From Streptomyces aquilus (GTDB taxonomy: Bacteria > Actinomycetota > Actinomycetes > Streptomycetales > Streptomycetaceae): 64,000 bases of DNA. This document shows, piece by piece, positions 29,283-35,796 of this stretch (its first letter is position 1; each line of letters begins with the position of its first letter). The notes beneath the pieces are model-generated. The model ran no database searches. It was given only the letters and a program-made list of their open reading frames with translations, and was not told where the DNA came from. The DNA lies in the NCBI RefSeq assembly GCF_003955715.1, contig NZ_CP034463.1, positions 7,068,001 to 7,132,000 of the forward strand. Reading direction: 5' to 3'. The position numbers and the translations under genes were made by a program.

Positions 29283-30448
29283 GCGGGGTCTCCATCGGTG
29301 AGGGGGAGGGTGGCGCGGACGGCCCACAGGGTGCCCTCGGGACCGGCCGCGAAGGCGCCGCCCAGCAGCGCGACGCGCTCCCGCATGCCGACCAGACCGG
29401 CGCCGGAACCGGGGGCGCGCGGGCCGTCCCGGTGGCCGTACGGGCTGGTCACGCGCACGTCGAGGGAGCCGTCGCGGCGGGCGAGGGTGACGGTGACGCG
29501 GCCGGGGCAGGCGTGCTTGAGCGCGTTGGTCAGGGACTCCTGGACGATCCGGTAGGCGGCCAGCTCGACGGGGGCGGGCACGGTCGTGGCCTGCTCGGTC
29601 TCCAGCGTGACGTCGAGGCCGTTGGTGCGGGCGGCCTCGACGAGGGCGGCGAGGCCGTCGAGGGTCGGGACCGCGGTCGGCTCCTCGTCGCCGTCGCGCA
29701 GGATGCCGATCAGCCGGCGCATCTCCGCCAGCCCCTTGACGCTGTTCTCGCGGATGACGCCGAGGGCCTCCGCGGAGGTCTTCGGATCGTCCAGGGACAG
29801 CGCCGCGGTGGAGTGGATCGCGATCGCGGAGAGGTGGTTGGCGACCATGTCGTGCAACTCCCTGGCCATCCTGGCGCGTTCGGCGGTGACGGCCTGGGTG
29901 CGGTCCATCTCCGCCAGCAGCGCGGTCTGTTCGGCACGCAGCCGGGCGGCTTCGGCGGCGTCGCGGTGGTTGCGGACGATCCAGCCGGTGGCGGCGGGCC
30001 CGTACGCCACGACCCCGACGACCACGCCGATCAGCAGCGCCTCCGGCACCCGCCACACCGCGAACGGCACCAGCGTCGCGACGACCGTGAGCAGACCGGT
30101 GATCCACTGGATGCGGCGGGCGGAGGCGAGCGGGCCGTACAGGACGGCCGCGTAGACGAGGTCGGTGAACATCAGCACCGACGCCAGGCTGCCCTGGGTC
30201 ACCACGTCCGCGCAGATCGCGACCGTGCCGGTCAGCAGCGCCACCCGGGGTGCCGCGCGGCGCAGCAGCTCGCAGCCGGCCAGCACGGTGAGCGGCACCA
30301 GTACCGGCCAGGGGCCGTCGAAGAGGGTGATCGGGTCGCTCGACGGCCGGGTGCTCAGCCCGAAGAGCACCAGCAGCAGCCCGCCGAGCAGCCCGCCGCC
30401 CGCGATGTACGCGTCGAAGCGGTGCGGGCGGGGCGGTCGTACGGCCAT
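29279..30448 (-). CDS. Membrane histidine kinase (HPK7 type)
   Basis: 389 residues from ATG 30448 with a G-rich upstream stretch. The N-terminal half has about five or six membrane helices (from about residue 14 to 157) with no large extracellular domain, so it probably senses within the membrane. Then come the dimerisation domain with His199 in ARELHDMVANHLSAI and a HATPase_c domain (VQESLTNALKHA, GAGLVGMRERV). It is the partner of the regulator that overlaps it; the next gene is divergent. Confidence 0.93.
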   Translation of the reverse strand: MAVRPPRPHRFDAYIAGGGLLGGLLLVLFGLSTRPSSDPITLFDGPWPVLVPLTVLAGCELLRRAAPRVALLTGTVAICADVVTQGSLASVLMFTDLVYAAVLYGPLASARRIQWITGLLTVVATLVPFAVWRVPEALLIGVVVGVVAYGPAATGWIVRNHRDAAEAARLRAEQTALLAEMDRTQAVTAERARMARELHDMVANHLSAIAIHSTAALSLDDPKTSAEALGVIRENSVKGLAEMRRLIGILRDGDEEPTAVPTLDGLAALVEAARTNGLDVTLETEQATTVPAPVELAAYRIVQESLTNALKHACPGRVTVTLARRDGSLDVRVTSPYGHRDGPRAPGSGAGLVGMRERVALLGGAFAAGPEGTLWAVRATLPLTDGDPA

Positions 30449-30600
30449 GCCCCCATGAAACACGGCCGCCGCGCGGCCCGCCTGATCCCCGGGGACGGTC
30501 CTGGACTGCATCTTTCGATGTACGGGGAGTTCGTCGTCGGCGACGACGAAAGCGGCCGGTTCCGACGCGAGCCTGGAGAGGTGAGCGAAGGGAGTCAACG

Positions 30601-31134
30601 GTGCTCGTCGGACTGATCGTCGCCTGCGAGGTGGCGTTCTGGGTGCTGCTGGCCGCCGGGCTGGCCTTCCGGTACCTGCTGAAGATGCCGCGCACGGGGC
30701 TGGCCCTGCTGCTGTGCGAACCGCTGCTGGAGCTGGTCCTGTTCACGGTCACCGCGATCGACCTCCGGGGCGGCGCGGAACCCGACTGGAAGCACGGCCT
30801 GGCCGCCGTCTACATCGGCTTCACCGTCGGGCTCGGCCACGCCACGATCCGCTGGGCCGACGCCCACTTCGCCCACCGCTTCGCGGGCGGCCCGCCACCG
30901 GAGCGGCCCCCGAAGTACGGCACGGCCCGCGCCGTCCACGAATGGAAGGTCGCGGGCCGCTGGGTCGTCGCCGCGGTGGTCGCCCTGGTGCTGCTCCAGA
31001 CCGCGATCTGGTACGTGGGTGGCGGCGGCGAGACCGACTCGCTACGGGCGTGGCAGCAGCGCATGCTCTGGGTGATCGGCATCAACGTCGTCATCGCCGG
31101 GAGCTACACGCTGTTCCCCAAGCGCGAGCGCTAA
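30601..31134 (+). CDS. Conserved integral membrane protein
   Basis: 177 residues, GTG start behind AAGGGAG. About four membrane helices are visible (near 2-22, 34-52, 66-80, 121-141, and a weaker last one near 160). No catalytic motif is recognised. It is divergent from the histidine kinase and convergent with the adenosyltransferase gene, overlapping the latter's stop by 4 bases. Function unknown; a role with the neighbouring two-component system is possible but only by position. Confidence 0.8.
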   Translation: MLVGLIVACEVAFWVLLAAGLAFRYLLKMPRTGLALLLCEPLLELVLFTVTAIDLRGGAEPDWKHGLAAVYIGFTVGLGHATIRWADAHFAHRFAGGPPPERPPKYGTARAVHEWKVAGRWVVAAVVALVLLQTAIWYVGGGGETDSLRAWQQRMLWVIGINVVIAGSYTLFPKRER

Positions 31135-31703
31135 CGCTCCCCGCCGGGCACCCACAGCACGTCCCCGACCTCCTTGTTGGCGGTACGGGCCAGGATGAAC
31201 AGCAGGTCGGACAGGCGGTTGAGGTAGGTCGCGGTCAGCGGGTTCATGACCTCGCCGTGCACCTCCAGCGCCGCCCACGTGGACCGCTCGGCCCGTCGTA
31301 CGACCGTGCAGGCCTGGTGCAGCAGGGCCGCGCCCGGCGTCCCGCCGGGGAGGATGAACGACCGGAGCTTCTCCAGTTGCTCGTTGAAGCGGTCGCAGTC
31401 GGCCTCCAGCTTGTCGACGTAGAACTGCTCGACGCGCAGGGGCGGGAACTCCGGGTTCTCGACCACGGGCGTGGACAGGTCGGCGCCGACGTCGAACAGG
31501 TCGTTCTGGACGCGCGTGAGGACCTTGACGACCTCCTCGGCGAGCCCGCCGAGCGCGATCGCCGTCCCGATCACGGCGTTCGCCTCGTTGGCGTCGGCGT
31601 ACGCCGAGATCCGCAGGTCGGTCTTGGCGACCCTGCTCATGTCGCCGAGGGCGGTGGTGCCCTGGTCGCCGGTCCTGGTGTAGATGCGCGTCAGATTGAC
31701 CAT
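31131..31703 (-). CDS. ATP:cob(I)alamin adenosyltransferase, PduO type
   Basis: Adds the adenosyl group to cob(I)alamin to make coenzyme B12, needed by methylmalonyl-CoA mutase. 190 residues with the PduO signature: TRTGDQGTTALGDMSRVAK binding ATP at the N-terminus, NEANAVIG, and the C-terminal LNRLSDLLFILAR. Its job fits the methylmalonyl-CoA epimerase and meaB genes 20 kb away. The stop is embedded in the end of the convergent membrane protein gene. Confidence 0.95.
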   Translation of the reverse strand: MVNLTRIYTRTGDQGTTALGDMSRVAKTDLRISAYADANEANAVIGTAIALGGLAEEVVKVLTRVQNDLFDVGADLSTPVVENPEFPPLRVEQFYVDKLEADCDRFNEQLEKLRSFILPGGTPGAALLHQACTVVRRAERSTWAALEVHGEVMNPLTATYLNRLSDLLFILARTANKEVGDVLWVPGGER

Positions 31704-31716
31704 GCGACCAGCGTAG

Positions 31717-32466
31717 TTACGCTCCGGCCGTCCGGAAGACGCGTGTGCCCACTGTCACGGCGAGTGCCGAGAAGCCGAGGGCGACCAGGACGCCGTACGC
31801 CATGTGGGCCGTGGCGTACTCGCCGACGTACGCGTCGCGCATCGCGTCCACCAGATAGCGGAACGGCATGAAGTGGGAGAGGACGTCGAGCCAGGCCGGG
31901 CCGAGCGTCATCGGGAGCATCAGTCCGGACAGCAGCATCGACGGCATCGACACGGCGTTGATGAGCGGGCCGAACTCCTGGGGCGTGCGGACCTTCATCG
32001 CCACCGCGTAGGACAGCGAGGCGAGCGAGACGGTGAGCAGCCCGACGAACGCGAAGCCGATCAGGATGCCGGCGAGCGGCGCCCGGAGCCCCATGGCCAG
32101 CGCGGCCAGCACCAGCAGCACCGCCTGGAAGACGAAGACCGTGGCGTCCCGCAGCACCCGCCCGAGGAGCAGCCCGAGCCGGCTGACGGGCGTGACCCGC
32201 ATCCGGTCCACGATCCCCGACCCCTTCTCCAGGATGATCATGAACCCGGCGAACAGGGCCCCGAACAGCCCGAGTTGCAGGAGCAGCCCGGGCACCAGCA
32301 CCTGCCAGGAGCTGCCCTGCCCGCCGAGCGGCAGATCGGTGAGGAGAGGGCCGAAGAGGAGCAGATACAGCAGCGGCATGAGCACGCCGAAGAGCAGCGC
32401 GAAGCGGGACCGCAGCGACTGGCGCATGTAGCGGCCGTAGATGAGCGCGGTGTCGTGGAGAAGCAT
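31717..32466 (-). CDS. ABC-2 type transporter permease
   Basis: 249 residues with about six membrane helices (first near 24-44) and the ABC-2 pattern of DrrB/NodJ exporters (RDAYVGEYA near the C-terminus, LFGVLMPLLYLLLFG at the start). It lies 10 bases downstream of its ATPase gene. The pair probably exports a drug or lipid-like compound and is controlled by the divergent TetR gene. Confidence 0.93.
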   Translation of the reverse strand: MLLHDTALIYGRYMRQSLRSRFALLFGVLMPLLYLLLFGPLLTDLPLGGQGSSWQVLVPGLLLQLGLFGALFAGFMIILEKGSGIVDRMRVTPVSRLGLLLGRVLRDATVFVFQAVLLVLAALAMGLRAPLAGILIGFAFVGLLTVSLASLSYAVAMKVRTPQEFGPLINAVSMPSMLLSGLMLPMTLGPAWLDVLSHFMPFRYLVDAMRDAYVGEYATAHMAYGVLVALGFSALAVTVGTRVFRTAGA

Positions 32467-32476
32467 GTCGCGGGTC

Positions 32477-33259
32477 CTATACGGCTACGGGGGCGGCGTC
32501 GGCCGGTGTGGCGCTGCGGCCGGTGATGGCGAGGAACGTGTCCTGGAGGGTGGCGTCGATCGAGCCGCCGTGCTCCAGCTTGAGCGCGCTCGGCGTGCCC
32601 TCGGCCACGACCACGCCACGGTCGACGATCACCAGGCGGTCGGAGAGAGCGTCGGCCTCGTCGAGGTAGTGGGTGGTGAGGAAGACGGTCGTGCCGTGCT
32701 CGGCGCGCAGCCGCCGGATCAGGTCCCACAGGTCGGCGCGGCTGCCGGGGTCGAGGCCGGTGGTCGGCTCGTCGAGGAAGAGGACCCTCGGGCGGTGGGT
32801 GAGGGCCATGGCGATGTCCAGGCGGCGGCGCTGGCCACCGGACAGCTCGCCGCACCTGCGGTCGAGCAGCTCGGTCAGACCGAGGTCGCGGGCCAACTCC
32901 TCGGCGCGGTCGGCGGCCTGGGTCTTTGTCAGCCGGTAGAGGCGGCCCTGGGTGACCAGCTCCTCGCGCACGCTGATCTGCGGGTCGACACCGCCGGACT
33001 GGGCCACGTATCCGCAGGCCCGGCGCACACCGGCCGGGTCGGTGGCGAGGTCGTGGCCGGCGACGGTGGCGGTGCCGCCGGTCGGGGCGAGGAGGGTGGT
33101 GAGCATGCGCAGGGTGGTGGTCTTCCCGGCGCCGTTCGGCCCGAGGAAGCCGAGGATCTCGCCTTCCCGGACGGTCAGGTCGATGCCGCGTACGGCCTCC
33201 ACGGGGCCGCGCTTGGTCTGGAAGGTACGGGCCAGTCCGGCCGTACTGATGACGGTCAT
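32477..33259 (-). CDS. ABC transporter ATP-binding protein (DrrA-like)
   Basis: 260 residues: Walker A GPNGAGKTTT, Q-loop YVAQSGGVD, signature LSGGQRRRLDIA, Walker B VLFLDEPTTGLDP, H-loop TTHYLDEAD, and a C-terminal extension as in daunorubicin-type exporters. The first gene of the exporter operon; its promoter lies in the 80 bases shared with the divergent TetR gene, across a 35-bp palindrome. Confidence 0.95.
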   Translation of the reverse strand: MTVISTAGLARTFQTKRGPVEAVRGIDLTVREGEILGFLGPNGAGKTTTLRMLTTLLAPTGGTATVAGHDLATDPAGVRRACGYVAQSGGVDPQISVREELVTQGRLYRLTKTQAADRAEELARDLGLTELLDRRCGELSGGQRRRLDIAMALTHRPRVLFLDEPTTGLDPGSRADLWDLIRRLRAEHGTTVFLTTHYLDEADALSDRLVIVDRGVVVAEGTPSALKLEHGGSIDATLQDTFLAITGRSATPADAAPVAV

Positions 33260-33278
33260 GACCCTAGAAAAACAGGGT

Positions 33279-33313
33279 CTCTTAAATTTTGCAATGGCCC
33301 CAAAGTTTCAGAG
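33279..33313. promoter_or_regulatory. Palindromic operator between ABC operon and tetR
   Basis: Arms 33279-33291 (CTCTTAAATTTTG) and 33301-33313 (CAAAGTTTCAGAG) form a 13-base inverted repeat with two mismatches around a 9-base centre. It is AT-rich in a GC-rich region and sits midway between the divergent starts, as expected for an autoregulating TetR repressor. Confidence 0.65.
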
Positions 33314-33339
33314 GGTCCAGCGAAGCTAGGATGGGGACC

Positions 33340-33981
33340 ATGGCAGAGGGGCTCAGGGAGCGGAAGAAGCGCGAGACGAGACAGCGGATCTCGGACATCG
33401 CCACCGGACTGTTCCTGGAGCACGGCTTCGTGGCCGTGACCATCGCGGAGGTCGCCGAGGCGGCCGACGTCTCGGTCAACACCGTCTACAACTACTTCCC
33501 GGCGAAGGAGGACCTCTTCTTCGACCGGTCCTCCGGCGTCGTCGAACAGCTCTCGCGCTGGGTGCGTGCCCGGAGCGCGGGGGAGTCCGCCGCCCGGGCC
33601 GTACTGCGCGAACTGCGCGCGGAGGTGGAGGCGGTCTCGCCGCGGGTCGGGCTCATGGCGGGCTACGACCGTTTCATGCGCTGCATCCAGGAGGCCCCGC
33701 CGCTGCGGTCCCGGCTGTGGAGCCTCCAGCAGGAGATCCACGACCACCTCGAAGCCACCTTGCGGGAGGAGGCGGGCGCGGACGCCGCCGACCCGCTGCC
33801 GGGGCTGATCGCCGGTCAGATCTGCTGGGTCCACTCGGAGGTGTTCTTCCACATCGGGCGTGAGATGGTCGCCGGGCGCAATCCGGACGAAGTGTCACGA
33901 GAGGTACTGGTGCTTCTCGACGACATCGAGGAGCTGTTGAGCGAGAACGTGCTCAACTACGCCGTACGAGGCGCTGAATGA
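33340..33981 (+). CDS. TetR-family transcriptional regulator
   Basis: 213 residues from ATG 33340 (another ATG at 33331 is in frame; both have poor sites). The N-terminal helix-turn-helix is clear (ITIAEVAEAADVSVNTVYNYF type: TIAEVAEAADVSVNTVYNYF); the C-terminal ligand domain is helical. It probably represses the divergent ABC exporter and itself through the shared palindrome. The ligand is unknown and is likely the exported compound or a mimic. Confidence 0.94.
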   Translation: MAEGLRERKKRETRQRISDIATGLFLEHGFVAVTIAEVAEAADVSVNTVYNYFPAKEDLFFDRSSGVVEQLSRWVRARSAGESAARAVLRELRAEVEAVSPRVGLMAGYDRFMRCIQEAPPLRSRLWSLQQEIHDHLEATLREEAGADAADPLPGLIAGQICWVHSEVFFHIGREMVAGRNPDEVSREVLVLLDDIEELLSENVLNYAVRGAE

Positions 33982-34118
33982 CCCCTGCCGGTGTGATGTC
34001 CGTCAGATGAGACGTGACGCGCATTACTTACCGGTCACACAGCCCCTCACGGGCGCTAGGGTCCGCCGAAGAGGCAACTTAAACAGCGTGTAAGGCGTTC
34101 AAAAGGGGAGTCGCAACA

Positions 34119-34967
34119 GTGGCACGGAAGCTTGCCGTCATCGGCGCCGGCTTGATGGGTTCCGGGATCGCCCAGGTCTCCGCATCTGCGGGCTGGGACG
34201 TCGTCCTGCGGGACGTCACCGACGAGGCCCTGAAGCGTGGCACCGACGGCATCAAGGCCTCGTACGACAAGTTCGTGAGCAAGGGGAAGATGGAGGCGCA
34301 CGACGCCGACGCCGCCCTCGGCCGGATCACCGCGACCACCGACCTGGACGCCGCTGCGGACGCCGACATCGTCGTCGAGGCCGTCTTCGAGAAGCTCGAC
34401 GTCAAGCACGAGATCTTCCGCGCCCTCGACAAGATCGTGCGTGAGGACACCGTCCTCGCCTCCAACACCTCCGCCATCCCGATCACCAAGATCGCCGCGG
34501 CCACCGAGCACCCCGAGCGGGTCGTCGGCGTCCACTTCTTCTCGCCGGTGCCGATGATGCAGCTCGTCGAGCTGGTCCGCGGCTACAAGACGAGCGACGA
34601 AACCCTCGCCACCGCGCGGGAGTTCGCCGAGTCCACCGGCAAGACCTGCATCGTCGTGAACAGGGACGTCGCCGGCTTCGTCACCACCCGGCTCATCTCG
34701 GCGCTCGTCGTCGAGGCCACCAAGCTCTACGAGTCCGGCGTGGCGACGGCGGAGGACATCGACCTCGCCTGCAAGCTGGGCTTCGGGCACGCCATGGGCC
34801 CGCTCGCCACGGCCGACCTGACGGGCGTCGACATCCTGCTGCACGCCACCAGCAACATCTACACAGAGTCCCAGGACGAGAAGTTCGCTCCGCCCGAGCT
34901 GATGCGCCGGATGGTTGACGCCGGTGACATCGGACGCAAGAGCGGGCAGGGCTTCTACACGTACTGA
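34119..34967 (+). CDS. 3-hydroxybutyryl-CoA dehydrogenase
   Basis: 282 residues, GTG start 8 bases after AAGGGGAG. NAD(P)-dependent interconversion of acetoacetyl-CoA and 3-hydroxybutyryl-CoA. Rossmann motif VIGAGLMGSGIA, SNTSAIPITKIA, the catalytic His in VGVHFFSPVPMM and Asn in VVNRDVAGFV, ending in KSGQGFYTY. It is the short soluble FadB/PaaH-type enzyme used in the ethylmalonyl-CoA or butyrate routes; the thiolase at 51.7 kb could supply acetoacetyl-CoA. The stop codon is part of a tandem repeat. Confidence 0.95.
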   Translation: MARKLAVIGAGLMGSGIAQVSASAGWDVVLRDVTDEALKRGTDGIKASYDKFVSKGKMEAHDADAALGRITATTDLDAAADADIVVEAVFEKLDVKHEIFRALDKIVREDTVLASNTSAIPITKIAAATEHPERVVGVHFFSPVPMMQLVELVRGYKTSDETLATAREFAESTGKTCIVVNRDVAGFVTTRLISALVVEATKLYESGVATAEDIDLACKLGFGHAMGPLATADLTGVDILLHATSNIYTESQDEKFAPPELMRRMVDAGDIGRKSGQGFYTY

Positions 34968-35045
34968 TCACCACCCGGTACGCGTACTGATCACCACCCG
35001 GTACACCTACTGATCACCACCCGGTACACGTACTGATCAACGCCC
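34962..35045 (+). repeat. 23-bp tandem repeat at the end of the hydroxybutyryl-CoA dehydrogenase gene
   Basis: Three nearly identical 23-base units start at 34962, 34985 and 35008 with a 15-base partial fourth at 35031. Each unit begins TACTGATCA; the first includes the last codon and TGA stop of the upstream gene. Copies differ in only one to three terminal bases, so the expansion looks recent. Confidence 0.9.
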
Positions 35046-35146
35046 GAATTCACATACGCCCCTCTGGTGTCACACCGACGGGTGAATTCGGTATCGGTTC
35101 GCTTACAGACGGCAACCTCTGACCGCCTCGCGCAGTCAGAGGTTGC
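35044..35146. promoter_or_regulatory. Cluster of inverted repeats upstream of the STAS gene
   Basis: Three perfect inverted repeats: CCGAATTCAC/GTGAATTCGG (35044-35053 and 35082-35091); inside it GGTGT-C-ACACC (35066-35076); and GCAACCTCTGAC/GTCAGAGGTTGC (35112-35123 and 35135-35146, 11-base loop). The last could be a terminator for the upstream gene; the nested pair looks like an operator. Confidence 0.6.
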
Positions 35147-35197
35147 ATCACCGGACATCACATTCGCGGAGCACGAGACGCACCACGGGGAGCGCAT

Positions 35198-35521
35198 ATG
35201 TTCATCAGGGGCGACCACGTCGAGCTGGTCGTCGGGGGCCGCCTCGACGTCCGCAGCGCGGCGGACGCCCGTACGGTCCTGCACTCGGCCGTCGACGACG
35301 GAGTCGGCGATCTCGTGCTCGACCTGTCCGAGCTCGACTCCTGGGACGCCACCGGACTCGGGGTGATCATGGGGGCCCACCGTAGGGCCGGCCGCTGCGG
35401 CCGACGCCTGGTGCTGCGCGACGTACCGCCGCAGATGCAGCGCCTGCTGGTGGCCACCCGGCTGCACCGGATCCTGGCGATCGAGGGCGGCATCGGGGTG
35501 GAGTCGCTGCCCCGGGTGTGA
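35198..35521 (+). CDS. STAS-domain anti-sigma factor antagonist
   Basis: 107 residues, ATG behind GGGGAG. A single STAS fold of the SpoIIAA/RsbV type: LVVGGRLDVRSA, DLVLDLSELDSWDATGLGVI. These proteins release a sigma factor by binding its anti-sigma kinase when unphosphorylated. At the usual phospho-serine position (Asp-Ser-Ser-Gly in SpoIIAA) this one reads Asp-Ala-Thr-Gly, so Thr would be the acceptor if it is phosphorylated at all. No partner kinase or sigma gene is adjacent. Confidence 0.88.
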   Translation: MFIRGDHVELVVGGRLDVRSAADARTVLHSAVDDGVGDLVLDLSELDSWDATGLGVIMGAHRRAGRCGRRLVLRDVPPQMQRLLVATRLHRILAIEGGIGVESLPRV

Positions 35522-35796
35522 ACGCTTGTGTGCATGCGAAGTGAGCGCCCGGTGTTGCAATGGTGAAAGGCGCGTCGCGCACAATCCTCACGAGACTGTG
35601 ACGTCTCGGACGGCGCGGTACCCCGGGCTGTCGTAGATACTGTGCGAAGGTTTAGGGTTCGGTCGCCCGCTGGAAGCACGTCCCTGAACGAGCGGGCCCG
35701 GACCAGAAGCGACAGCGCGGTGTGCAGCAGGCCGGAGGGGGCCTGGGTCCCGAAGGACCCACGACACACGAGACGCTTTTGGGGGGCTTGAAACCT

